Source: JBMOOG01 sp049324535
GTDB taxonomy: Bacteria > Pseudomonadota > Alphaproteobacteria > Rhodobacterales > Rhodobacteraceae
Direction of reading: 5' to 3'
NCBI GenBank assembly: GCA_049324535.1
Contig: JBMOOG010000026.1
Coordinates: 170,008-234,007, forward strand
DNA: 64,000 nt
Below the pieces are notes generated by a model. The model was not told the DNA's origin and did not search any database. It saw nothing but the letters and a program-made list of their open reading frames with translations. Shown here in pieces: positions 27,617 to 34,943 of the stretch; the stretch's first letter is position 1; every line of letters begins with the position of its first letter. The position numbers and the translations under genes were made by a program.

Positions 27617-28576
27617 TCAGCCGGCCGCGATCAGTTCGGCCTGCCGCACGATCACCTCGGCCTGCTTGATCGAGGCGATGTCGACGAGGCGCCCCTTGTA
27701 GACGGTGGCGCCCTGGCCTTCGGCCTTGGCCTTTTCCATCGCGCTCAGGATCTCGCGCGCCTCGGCGACCTGCGCCTCCGAGGGCGTGAACACCTCGTTG
27801 GCCAGTGCCACCTGCCGGGGATGGATCGCCCATTTGCCGACCATGCCCAGGGTGGCCGACCGCCGGGCCTGGGCGCGGAAGCCTTCGTCGTCCGAGAAAT
27901 CGCCGAAGGGGCCGTCCACCGGCAACAGCCCGTGCGTGCGGCAGGCCGCGACGATCGCCGCCTGCGCCCAGTGCCAGGGATCGGCCCAGTATTTCGCGCC
28001 GTCGCGGAGCATGTAGTAGTTCTCCTGGGTGCCGCCGATGCCGGTGGTCTGCATCCCCATGCTGGCGGCAAAATCGGCCGCGCCGAGGCTCATGGCCTGA
28101 AGCCGGGGCGAGGCCGCGGCGATCTCCTCGACATGCGCGATGCCGGCGGCGCTTTCGATGATGACCTCGAAGCTGATCGGGCGCGTGCGGCCTCGGGCCC
28201 GCTCGACCGCGGTCACCAGCGCATCCACCGCATAGACATCGGCGGCGCAGCCCACCTTCGGGATCATGATCTGGTCGAGCCGGTCGCCGGCCTGTTCCAG
28301 CAGGTCCACCACGTCGCGGTACCACCAGGGGGTGTCGAGCCCGTTGATCCGCACGCTCAGATGCTTGCGGCCCCAGTCCACGTCGCGGGTGGCCGCGATC
28401 ACGTTGGCGCGGGCCTTGTCCTTGTCGCCCGGCGCCACCGAATCCTCGAGGTCGAGATTGATGACATCCGCCGCGCTGGCCGCCATCTTGGCGAAAAGCT
28501 CGGGCCGCGATCCGGGGCCGAAGAGCTGGCAGCGGTTCGGGCGGGCGGGGGCGGGGGGCTGAAGGCGAAAGCTCAT
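27617..28576 (-). CDS. mcl1: L-malyl-CoA/beta-methylmalyl-CoA lyase
   Basis: Mcl1 cleaves beta-methylmalyl-CoA to glyoxylate and propionyl-CoA and malyl-CoA to glyoxylate and acetyl-CoA; in Rhodobacter sphaeroides it serves the ethylmalonyl-CoA pathway for acetate growth. The 319-residue HpcH/HpaI-family protein closely follows the Rhodobacter sequence as I remember it: RPNRCQLFGPGSRPELF, INLDLEDSVAPGDKDKARA, SFEVIIESAAGIAHVEEI, MGMQTTGIGGTQENYYML and KWAIHPRQVALANEVF. The ATG at 28576 is the family start; upstream in-frame codons are dismissed. A promoter-like pair and a dyad precede it. Confidence 0.95.
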   Translation of the reverse strand: MSFRLQPPAPARPNRCQLFGPGSRPELFAKMAASAADVINLDLEDSVAPGDKDKARANVIAATRDVDWGRKHLSVRINGLDTPWWYRDVVDLLEQAGDRLDQIMIPKVGCAADVYAVDALVTAVERARGRTRPISFEVIIESAAGIAHVEEIAAASPRLQAMSLGAADFAASMGMQTTGIGGTQENYYMLRDGAKYWADPWHWAQAAIVAACRTHGLLPVDGPFGDFSDDEGFRAQARRSATLGMVGKWAIHPRQVALANEVFTPSEAQVAEAREILSAMEKAKAEGQGATVYKGRLVDIASIKQAEVIVRQAELIAAG

Positions 28577-28616
28577 TCTGTCCTCGGGCAAGGATGTTTC
28601 GTCGGAACCTCTGCCT

Positions 28617-28645
28617 GCGATAGAATGTTGCGGGACTTGCGGCAA
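28617..28645 (-). promoter_or_regulatory. Putative promoter of mcl1
   Basis: On the minus strand TTGCCG (28640-28645) and TATCGC (28617-28622) lie 17 bases apart, about 41 bases before the mcl1 start. The -10 hexamer is the same as in the putative metZ promoter. Confidence 0.4.
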
Positions 28646-28662
28646 GCGGATTTTGCATCCGC
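28646..28662. promoter_or_regulatory. Dyad abutting the mcl1 -35 box, candidate activator site
   Basis: GCGGAT-TTTGC-ATCCGC is a perfect 6-5-6 inverted repeat directly adjacent to the proposed -35, centred near -44 relative to the expected start of mcl1 transcription. That position is typical for a class II activator. The regulator is not identifiable from sequence. Confidence 0.35.
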
Positions 28663-28709
28663 AGCATCCTTCCGCGGCGCAGCGGCGGGCCGAGGGTCGA
28701 CGGCTGACG

Positions 28710-28880
28710 GTGGGCTGCCGGGTCGGCACCGGCCAGGCAATGGCCCCCGCGGTCCGCGTCGCGCAGGGCGCCGATCACGTGGACCTTGACGGACCGCTCC
28801 GGCTGGCCCAAGACCGCGCGCAGCCGCTGCGCCACGCGGGCGAGACGGTCTTTCCGCCAGAGGCGGAACTCTGGGGTTGA
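28710..28880 (+). CDS. Possible small ORF in the mcl1-dat gap
   Basis: The 315 bases between the mcl1 and dat starts (28577-28891) hold the mcl1 promoter elements and an open frame that could start at GTG 28710 (56 residues) or TTG 28653 (75 residues). The C-terminal half (GADHVDLDGPLRLAQDRAQ, ETVFPPEAELWG) has codon use like the neighbouring genes, with mostly G/C third positions, and ends 11 bases before the dat start. I recognise no family; it may be a real short protein or the remnant of a longer gene. Confidence 0.3.
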   Translation: MGCRVGTGQAMAPAVRVAQGADHVDLDGPLRLAQDRAQPLRHAGETVFPPEAELWG

Positions 28881-28891
28881 GGAGACAGGAC

Positions 28892-29755
28892 ATGAGCCGG
28901 ATCGTCTATGTGAACGGGGACTACCTGCCCGAGGACGAGGCGCGCGTCTCGATCTTCGACCGCGGCTTCCTTATGGCCGACGGGGTCTACGAGGTGACGA
29001 GCGTGCTCGGCGGGAAACTGGTGGACTTCGCCGGCCATGCGGCGCGGCTGGAACGGTCGCTGCGCGAACTCGACATGGCGAGCCCGGTGACGATGGACGA
29101 ACTCCTGGCGATCCACCGCGAACTGGTGGCGCGCAACGGTGTCGACGAAGGAATGGTCTATCTCCAGATCACCCGCGGCAATCCCGGCGACCGCGACTTC
29201 GCCTTCCCCGACCCGGCCAGGACGCCCTCGACGCTGGTGATGTTCACCCAGTCGAAGCCCGGCCTCTCCGACAGCCCGCAGGCGCGCGACGGGATCAAGG
29301 TGATCGCGATCGAGGACATCCGCTGGGGCCGGCGCGACATCAAGACGGTTCAGCTTCTCTATCCCTCGATGGGCAAGATGATGGCCAAGAAGGCCGGGGC
29401 CGACGACGCCTGGATGGTCGAGGACGGGTTCGTCACCGAAGGCACGTCGAACAACGCCTACATCGTCAAGGGCGGGCGGATCATCACCCGGCCGCTCGGG
29501 CACGACATCCTGCACGGGATCACCCGCGCCGCCGTGCTGCGGCTGGCGCAGGAAGCGCAGATGGAGATCGAGGAGCGGCCCTTCACCATCGACGAGGCCA
29601 AGGCGGCGGACGAGGCGTTCTACACCTCGGCCTCGGCCTTCGTCACCCCGGTGGTCGCGATCGACGGGGCGATGGTGGGGACCGGCAAGCCCGGCCCGGT
29701 GGCGCGCCGCCTGCGCGAGATCTATCTCGACGAGGCGCGCAAGACCGCGATCTGA
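28892..29755 (+). CDS. dat: D-amino acid aminotransferase (class IV PLP)
   Basis: A 287-residue class IV aminotransferase. VYVNGDYLPEDEARVSIFDRGFLMADGVYEV is the family start; the PLP lysine is in RRDIKTVQLLYPSM (Lys151), and GFVTEGTSNNAYIVKGGRI is the cofactor phosphate loop. The set of motifs is closer to D-alanine aminotransferase, which links D-Ala and D-Glu pools for peptidoglycan, than to branched-chain IlvE. ATG 28892 follows GGAGACAGGA; an in-frame start five codons earlier has no better site. No murI or alr lies adjacent. Confidence 0.92.
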   Translation: MSRIVYVNGDYLPEDEARVSIFDRGFLMADGVYEVTSVLGGKLVDFAGHAARLERSLRELDMASPVTMDELLAIHRELVARNGVDEGMVYLQITRGNPGDRDFAFPDPARTPSTLVMFTQSKPGLSDSPQARDGIKVIAIEDIRWGRRDIKTVQLLYPSMGKMMAKKAGADDAWMVEDGFVTEGTSNNAYIVKGGRIITRPLGHDILHGITRAAVLRLAQEAQMEIEERPFTIDEAKAADEAFYTSASAFVTPVVAIDGAMVGTGKPGPVARRLREIYLDEARKTAI

Positions 29756-29791
29756 TCCGCAGGGCGGCCGCCCGGGGGGCCGGCGCCCGCG

Positions 29792-30457
29792 TCAGACCGG
29801 CGTCGCCATGACCTGAAGCGTGACGGCGGCAAAGAAGACGAAGCTCGCCGTCATGACGAAGACGTGCCAGATCGTGTTGTGGAAGGGCAGCGCCCCGCAG
29901 AGATAGAACAGCACGCCGACCGTGTAGATCACGCCGCCGGTCACGATCAGCGCGAAGACGGTGGGGCTGAGGCTCGCGAGGAAGGCGCCCCCGGCCACCA
30001 GCCCGACCCAGCCCATCGCCAGATAGAGCCCGAGTCCGAGCCAGCGCAGCCGGTCCGGCGAGACGGTCTTGAGCCCGACGCCCGCCAGCGCGGCGGCCCA
30101 GAGCCCCGCCAGCAGGTAGATGCCCTGCCCGGAAAGCAGAAGGAACGGCGTGTAGGTGCCGGCGATCTTCACATAGATCGCCGAATGGTCGAGCCGGCGC
30201 AGGATGCGGCCCCAGCGGCGGTGTCCGAACGCGTTGTAGAGCCCCGAAAACAGGATCATGAGGATGAGCGCGGCGCCGTAGATCGCGGTTCCGGCGATCG
30301 CCGAGGGATCGCCGCGCATCACCACCGCAAGCACGACCAGCACCGGCACGGCGGCGAGCGCCGTCATCAGCGCGACCAGATGCACCGCCGCGTCCGACAG
30401 TCGTTCCGCGCGCGAGTAGGTATCGCGCGACCGGAACCAGGCTCCAGCCCATGCCAT
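29792..30457 (-). CDS. Hemolysin III/YqfA-family membrane protein
   Basis: A 221-residue protein with seven hydrophobic helices of the hemolysin III (AdipoR-like) superfamily. Conserved features include LSDAAVHLVAL, LYNAFGHRRWGRILRRLDHSAIYVKIAGTYTPF and GALPFHNTIWHVFV, supplying the Ser/His/Asp residues thought to bind metal. A lipid-hydrolase role has been proposed for the superfamily; real haemolytic activity is unlikely. ATG 30457 is chosen for the GAGGGGTGTGACG upstream. The stop faces dat. Confidence 0.87.
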   Translation of the reverse strand: MAWAGAWFRSRDTYSRAERLSDAAVHLVALMTALAAVPVLVVLAVVMRGDPSAIAGTAIYGAALILMILFSGLYNAFGHRRWGRILRRLDHSAIYVKIAGTYTPFLLLSGQGIYLLAGLWAAALAGVGLKTVSPDRLRWLGLGLYLAMGWVGLVAGGAFLASLSPTVFALIVTGGVIYTVGVLFYLCGALPFHNTIWHVFVMTASFVFFAAVTLQVMATPV

Positions 30458-30525
30458 CGTCACACCCCTCCACACGCTCAAGTCTAGCACCCGTCCGGCC
30501 GCCAGCCTACGCGCGGCGTGTCACA

Positions 30526-30876
30526 TCACTGTGTCGAATCGGGAACCGGTGGCGGCGCCGGGCGCTTTGCTTCGCCGACGTTTTCACGGAAGGCCACCTC
30601 GAAGGCGGCCTGCTTGGCGGCGTCCGCCTCGCTCTGGTGCTGCGCCTTCCAGTCGTCGTAGGGCATGCCGTAGAAGATCGCCCGCGCCTCCTCCCGGGTC
30701 ATCGGGATGCCGCGCGCGTTGGCGGCCTCCTCGTACCAGCGGCTCAGGCAGTTGCGGCAGAACCCGGCCAGGTTCATCAGGTCGATGTTCTGGACATCGG
30801 GGCGCCGGTCGATGAGGTGCTCGCGCAGGGCGCGAAAGGCCGCGGCCTCGAGTTCGGTGCGTGTGGCGTCGTCCAT
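30526..30876 (-). CDS. DUF1244 domain protein
   Basis: A 116-residue soluble protein. The family block EHLIDRRPDVQNIDLMNLAGFCRNCLSRWYEEAANARG and GIPMTREEARAIFYGMPYDDWKAQHQ identifies DUF1244, a small helical family with a conserved C-x-x-C pair (CRNC) of unknown function common in alpha- and gammaproteobacteria. The C-terminal 30 residues are a loose charged tail. It follows the HAD gene by 11 bases and probably belongs to the same transcript. Confidence 0.88.
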   Translation of the reverse strand: MDDATRTELEAAAFRALREHLIDRRPDVQNIDLMNLAGFCRNCLSRWYEEAANARGIPMTREEARAIFYGMPYDDWKAQHQSEADAAKQAAFEVAFRENVGEAKRPAPPPVPDSTQ

Positions 30877-30887
30877 GCTTGGCTCCG

Positions 30888-31541
30888 TCAGGCGATGAGA
30901 CCGGCCGCCCGCGCGCCGGCGACAAGGCTGTCAGCGACGACATGCGCGGCGCGGTCGGGCGCGGGAGACATGTCGGGAACCTGCACCACCCGCATGCCCG
31001 CTGCAAGGGCGGCGCCTACGCCCGCGTCGCTGTCCTCGAAGACGAGGCAGTCCTGCGGCGCCGCACCGAGGCGGCGGGCGGCCTCGAGGAAGATGTCGGG
31101 GGCGGGCTTGGGCCGGGCGGCCGCGTCCACGCCCACGATGTGGTCGGGCGCGAAATGGTGGAGCAGCCCGGCGGCGCGCAGCTTGCGGATCGCGCCCGCG
31201 GTTCGGCTGTTCGTGCCGATGGCGCGCGGCATGCCCATCGTCCGCAGCCGGTCCAGAAGCTCGGCTGCGCCGGGGCGGTGCGGGATGCCTTGCGCGAAGG
31301 CCTCGGTCGTGGCCTGAGCCCAGAGCCGGTCGAACTCGGCCAGGGCGATCACCCCCTCGAGCGCCCGGCCCAGACGCTGCCGGCCCTCGGCCTCGTCGAT
31401 GCCGACCAGCGTGGTCAGCAGGGCGGCGGGGTCGCGCACCCCATGGCGGGCCAGGATCGCGCTGCCGGTGCCGATGACCAGCGACTCGGTGTCCAGAAGC
31501 GTGCCGTCGAGATCGAAGATGACGGCGCGGATGGCGGTCAC
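30888..31541 (-). CDS. HAD-superfamily hydrolase (phosphoglycolate phosphatase-like)
   Basis: A 217-residue HAD subfamily IA enzyme: motif I VIFDLDGTLLDTESL (two Asp), motif II GTNSRTAG, motif III lysine in RPKPAPDIFLEAARRL, and motif IV VFEDSDAGVGAALAAGM. The helical cap inserted after motif I is of the type found in beta-phosphoglucomutase and Gph-like phosphatases; the substrate is open. The start is GTG 31541, which overlaps the stop of the upstream N-formylglutamate amidohydrolase gene in a GTGA, implying coupled translation. Confidence 0.88.
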   Translation of the reverse strand: MTAIRAVIFDLDGTLLDTESLVIGTGSAILARHGVRDPAALLTTLVGIDEAEGRQRLGRALEGVIALAEFDRLWAQATTEAFAQGIPHRPGAAELLDRLRTMGMPRAIGTNSRTAGAIRKLRAAGLLHHFAPDHIVGVDAAARPKPAPDIFLEAARRLGAAPQDCLVFEDSDAGVGAALAAGMRVVQVPDMSPAPDRAAHVVADSLVAGARAAGLIA

Positions 31542-32278
31542 AGGCCCGTCTCCGCCAACGTCGCCTGCAGCACCGGGGCCAGACGCGCCGCCCATTCCGC
31601 CTGGCCCTGCTCGGTCGCGATCAGGTCGTTGCGGATCTCGATCAGGACGTTCGGACGCCCCTGCGACAGGGCGTGCCGGTCGATGGCGTCGCCGTCGAGG
31701 TGCCCGTTGTAGGGCTCGTTGTCGCCCACGCAGAGCCCGAGCGCGGCGAGCCGCGCGATCAGCGGAGCCGCAAGCCGGGTGTCGCGGTGCGAATGCAGGA
31801 TGCCGACGGCCCAGGGCCGCGGCGCGCGTCCGCGCAGGCAGGGGGTGAAGCTGTGCACGGCGCAGATGACCGTGTCGGGCCGGCTGGCGGCCAGCCGCGC
31901 ATAGGCCGCGTGGTAGGGGCGGTAGAGCCGGTCGAGGCGGGTCTCGACCTCCGCCGCCGTGATGTGTCGGTTGGCCGGAATGATGGTGCCGTCGTAGAGC
32001 TTCATCACCAGGGTGGGGTCGTCCTCGCCGCGGTTCGGGTCGATGACCAGCCGCGAGAAGTCCGACAGGATCGCCGGGCTGTCGAGATGCCCGGCAAGGT
32101 GGCGGGTCACGCCGGCGGCGCCCACGTCATAGGCGATGTGGCGCCCCATGTCCTCGGGCGCGATGCCGAGGCTTCCCCCCATCACCCAGTCGGGGACATG
32201 GTTCGAGGCGTGGTCGCAGGTGACGAGCCAGCGGCCGGGGCGGTCTTCTCCGCAGATCGTGAAGGGGTGGCGGGTCAT
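31538..32278 (-). CDS. N-formylglutamate amidohydrolase family protein
   Basis: A 246-residue protein of the N-formylglutamate amidohydrolase family (HutG-like), which removes the formyl group from N-formyl-L-glutamate in histidine breakdown. Motifs seen are VTCDHASNHVPDWV (zinc-binding Asp/His region), AILSDFSRLVIDPNRG, VICAVHSFTP and PNVLIEIRNDLI. No hut genes lie near, so a wider role on small N-acyl substrates is possible. It begins at ATG 32278 and is divergent from pyk. Confidence 0.88.
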   Translation of the reverse strand: MTRHPFTICGEDRPGRWLVTCDHASNHVPDWVMGGSLGIAPEDMGRHIAYDVGAAGVTRHLAGHLDSPAILSDFSRLVIDPNRGEDDPTLVMKLYDGTIIPANRHITAAEVETRLDRLYRPYHAAYARLAASRPDTVICAVHSFTPCLRGRAPRPWAVGILHSHRDTRLAAPLIARLAALGLCVGDNEPYNGHLDGDAIDRHALSQGRPNVLIEIRNDLIATEQGQAEWAARLAPVLQATLAETGL

Positions 32279-32372
32279 CGGTGCGTCGTAATTGCCTGCC
32301 AGAGGGTTTAGGGGAAGCCGGCGCCAAGCGCCAGTTGCCGCGACGCGGGAATTCGGCCATAGAAGGCGCGGC

Positions 32373-32389
32373 TTGCGCTGATAGCGCAA
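32373..32389. promoter_or_regulatory. 17-bp perfect palindrome in the pyk promoter region
   Basis: TTGCGCT-GAT-AGCGCAA is a 7-3-7 inverted repeat ending 23 bases before the pyk start. It contains TGATAGCGC, resembling a half-site of the LacI-family carbon regulator CceR as I recall it from Rhodobacter. A possible -10 (TAGAAG, 32360-32365) lies just upstream, which would put the palindrome at the transcription start, as for a repressor. Confidence 0.5.
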
Positions 32390-32412
32390 ACGGCAGGCGA
32401 AAGGACAGGGCC

Positions 32413-33867
32413 ATGGAACGGATGAGACGCCACCGCAAGGTGAAGATCGTGGCAACGCTGGGCCCGGCGTCCAACGACTACGCCACAATCCGGGCGCTGT
32501 TCGAGGCCGGCGCCGACGTGTTCCGTCTGAACATGAGCCACGGCTCGCATGACGAACAGCGGATGCGCCACGACATCATCCGCCGGGTCGAGGCCGACAC
32601 CGGGCGGCCGATCGCGGTGCTGGCCGATCTTCAGGGCCCGAAGCTGCGGGTGGGCACCTTCGCCGGCGGCGCCGCCGATCTGGAGGAAGGCCAGAAGTTC
32701 CGCTTCGACCTCGATCCCGCCGAAGGCACCGGTCATCGGGTCTGCCTTCCGCATCCCGAGATCTTCGCAGCGCTGAGGCCCGGCGCGACGCTTCTGGTCA
32801 ACGACGGGAAGATCCGGGTCACGGTCGAGGCCTGCGGCGCCGATTTCGCCGATTGCGTCGTGACCACCGGGGGCACCATCTCGAACCGCAAGGGCGTGAA
32901 CGTGCCCGATGTGGTGTTGCCGCTGGCTGCCCTGTCCGACAAGGACCGCGGCGACCTCGAATTCGCCTGCGAGATGGGCGTGGACTGGCTGGCGCTGTCC
33001 TTCGTGCAGCGGCCCGAGGACGTGCTCGAGGCGCGCGAGCTGGCCCGGGGCCGCGCCCGGATCGTGTCCAAGATCGAGAAGCCGGCGGCGGTGCACGCCT
33101 ATGCCGAGATCCTCGCCGTCTCGGATGCGATCATGGTGGCGCGCGGCGATCTGGGGGTGGAGCTGCCGGTCCACGCCGTGCCGCCGATCCAGAAGCGGCT
33201 GGTCCGCGGGGCGCGGGCGGCGGCCAAGCCGGTGATCGTGGCGACGCAGATGCTGGAAAGCATGATCGAAAGCCCGATGCCGACCCGGGCCGAGGTGTCC
33301 GACGTGGCGACCGCGATCTACGAGGGCGCGGACGCGGTGATGCTTTCGGCCGAATCCGCCGCCGGCCACTATCCGGTCGAGGCCGTGGCGACCATGGACG
33401 CCGTCGCGATCTCGGTCGAGAGCGATCCGACCTACCGCGAGATCATCGAGGCGAGCCGCAAGGCCAAGCGCGCCACCGTCGCCGACGGCATCGTCGCCGC
33501 CGCGCGCGAGATCGCGGAGACCACCGACATCAAGGCGATCTGCTGCTTCACCCAGTCCGGGACCACGGTGGGGCTGGTCGCACGCGAACGGCCGCGGGTG
33601 CCGATCATCGCGCTGTCGCCGATCACCGCGACGCTGCGCCGGCTCTGCCTCACCTGGGGGGTGCACTGCGTGCGCACCGAGGAGCTCGACCGGTTCAAGA
33701 TGGCGGTGGTGAACGCCGCCAAGGCCGCGCGCCAGTACGGGTTCGCGACCGAGAAGGACCAGATCGTCGTCACCGCCGGCGTGCCCTTCAACGTGCAGGG
33801 AACGACCAACATCCTGCGGGTGGCCCCCTGTGACGAGCGGTTGATTTTCCGCACCGATCCGGAATAA
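32413..33867 (+). CDS. pyk: Pyruvate kinase
   Basis: Pyk makes pyruvate and ATP from PEP and ADP at the end of glycolysis. The 484-residue protein begins HRKVKIVATLGPASND, with DVFRLNMSHGSHDEQ, LADLQGPKLRVG, the active-site IVSKIEKPAAVHAYAEI (Lys acid/base), VARGDLGVELPV, VATQMLESMIESPMPTRAEVSDVATAIYEGADAVMLSAE and a full C-terminal domain. ATG 32413 follows AAAGGACAGG. The 17-bp palindrome just upstream suggests transcriptional control. It is followed by a small membrane protein gene. Confidence 0.97.
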   Translation: MERMRRHRKVKIVATLGPASNDYATIRALFEAGADVFRLNMSHGSHDEQRMRHDIIRRVEADTGRPIAVLADLQGPKLRVGTFAGGAADLEEGQKFRFDLDPAEGTGHRVCLPHPEIFAALRPGATLLVNDGKIRVTVEACGADFADCVVTTGGTISNRKGVNVPDVVLPLAALSDKDRGDLEFACEMGVDWLALSFVQRPEDVLEARELARGRARIVSKIEKPAAVHAYAEILAVSDAIMVARGDLGVELPVHAVPPIQKRLVRGARAAAKPVIVATQMLESMIESPMPTRAEVSDVATAIYEGADAVMLSAESAAGHYPVEAVATMDAVAISVESDPTYREIIEASRKAKRATVADGIVAAAREIAETTDIKAICCFTQSGTTVGLVARERPRVPIIALSPITATLRRLCLTWGVHCVRTEELDRFKMAVVNAAKAARQYGFATEKDQIVVTAGVPFNVQGTTNILRVAPCDERLIFRTDPE

Positions 33868-33901
33868 GTTTCCGCAGGGGCCCCACGGGGCTTGGTGCGC
33901 G

Positions 33902-34126
33902 ATGCTCAGTGATACGCTGCTTGCCTTGGGCCTTGTCGTGGGGGTCATGGCGATCCCGGCCATGATCTCGGCCTTCTCGAAGTCCGAACCGCCGCGCGCC
34001 GCCGCGGTGACTGCGGTGATCGGCGGCGCGCTGGTCGTGACCGCGATCCTCCTGCATCCCGGAAGCTACCGCGCCGAGGACATCCCGTCGGTCTTTGCCC
34101 GGGTGTTCAACCACTACCTGCGCTGA
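33902..34126 (+). CDS. Small two-helix membrane protein
   Basis: A 74-residue protein with two hydrophobic stretches (LALGLVVGVMAIPAMISAF and AAVTAVIGGALVVTAILL) joined by a short charged turn and a C-terminal soluble tail ending in FARVFNHYLR. No family is recognised beyond a resemblance to small conserved Rhodobacterales membrane proteins. It sits 34 bases after pyk; codon use matches the neighbours, which supports it as a real gene. Confidence 0.7.
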   Translation: MLSDTLLALGLVVGVMAIPAMISAFSKSEPPRAAAVTAVIGGALVVTAILLHPGSYRAEDIPSVFARVFNHYLR

Positions 34127-34242
34127 TCGCCTGCGCTCTTGCCAAACCGGCGCGGCCCCCTTATACGCCCGCAGTCTGATACCCGCGCGTCCGGCCGATG
34201 TGGCATGCCGAGTCGCGCGTTCACTCTGGAATGGAGACGGAA

Positions 34243-34443
34243 ATGCCCAAGATGAAGACCAAGTCGGCCGCCAAGAAGCGGTTCGCCATGACGGCCTCGG
34301 GCCGCGTGAAGGCCGGTGTCGCCGGCAAGCGTCACGGGATGATCAAGCGCTCGACCGATTTCGTGCGCAAGGCGACCGGCACGATGATCCTGTCGGACTC
34401 GGACGCCAAGATCGTCAAGAAATACATGCCGTACAACCGCTGA
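34243..34443 (+). CDS. rpmI: 50S ribosomal protein L35
   Basis: The 66-residue L35 starts MPKMKTKSAAKKRFAMTASG and continues KRSTDFVRKATGTMI, the standard basic small ribosomal protein. ATG 34243 follows GGAGACGGAA; an open frame further upstream is not used. rplT follows after ten bases. infC, which heads this operon in many bacteria, is not in the 116-base leader or elsewhere in the window. Confidence 0.97.
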   Translation: MPKMKTKSAAKKRFAMTASGRVKAGVAGKRHGMIKRSTDFVRKATGTMILSDSDAKIVKKYMPYNR

Positions 34444-34453
34444 GGGCCGAGAG

Positions 34454-34816
34454 ATGTCGCGAGTCAAATCCGGGGTCGTCACTCACGCCCGCCACCGCAA
34501 GGTCATCAAGAAGGCGAAAGGCTACTACGCCGCGCGTTCGACCAACTTCCGCACCGCCACGCAGGCGGTGGACAAGGCCAACCAGTACGCGACGCGCGAC
34601 CGCAAGCAGCGCAAGCGCAACTTCCGCGCGCTGTGGATCCAGCGGATCAACGCCGCGGTGCGTGCGGTCGATGAATCGCTGACCTATTCCAGCTTCGTGA
34701 ACGCGCTGTCGAAGGCCGGCATCGAGGTGGACCGCAAGGTGTTGGCCGATCTGGCCGTGCACGAGCCGGCCGCCTTTGGCGCCATCGTCGAAAAGGCGAA
34801 GGCCGCGCTGGCGTAA
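34454..34816 (+). CDS. rplT: 50S ribosomal protein L20
   Basis: The 120-residue L20 starts SRVKSGVVTHARHRKVIKKAKGYYAARS and has the core ALWIQRINAAVRAVDESLTYSSF. L20 is needed for early 50S assembly and in some bacteria represses its own operon. It is followed by a rho-independent-type terminator at 34841-34878 and then pheS. Confidence 0.97.
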   Translation: MSRVKSGVVTHARHRKVIKKAKGYYAARSTNFRTATQAVDKANQYATRDRKQRKRNFRALWIQRINAAVRAVDESLTYSSFVNALSKAGIEVDRKVLADLAVHEPAAFGAIVEKAKAALA

Positions 34817-34840
34817 CGAACACACCGAGGGACGGTGGAA

Positions 34841-34878
34841 GCCCCGCGCGCGCCGCAAGGCCGCAGCGGGGTTTTTCC
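34841..34878 (+). terminator. Terminator or attenuator between rplT and pheS
   Basis: GCCCCGC (34841-34847) pairs with GCGGGG (34866-34871) and is followed by TTTTTCC. It lies 25 bases after the rplT stop and 66 bases before pheS. It probably ends the rpmI-rplT transcript; whether it is regulated for pheST expression is not visible. Confidence 0.7.
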
Positions 34879-34943
34879 TTTGCGCCGCTTGCATTGCGCA
34901 GGCGGGCCGACTAGCACGAGGGCCGCGGAACGCGGGGAACGAG

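Noticed and set aside
33868..33901. GGGGCCCCACGGGGC as a pyk terminator
   Set aside because: The stem is only five pairs with a two-base loop and no T-run; not convincing.
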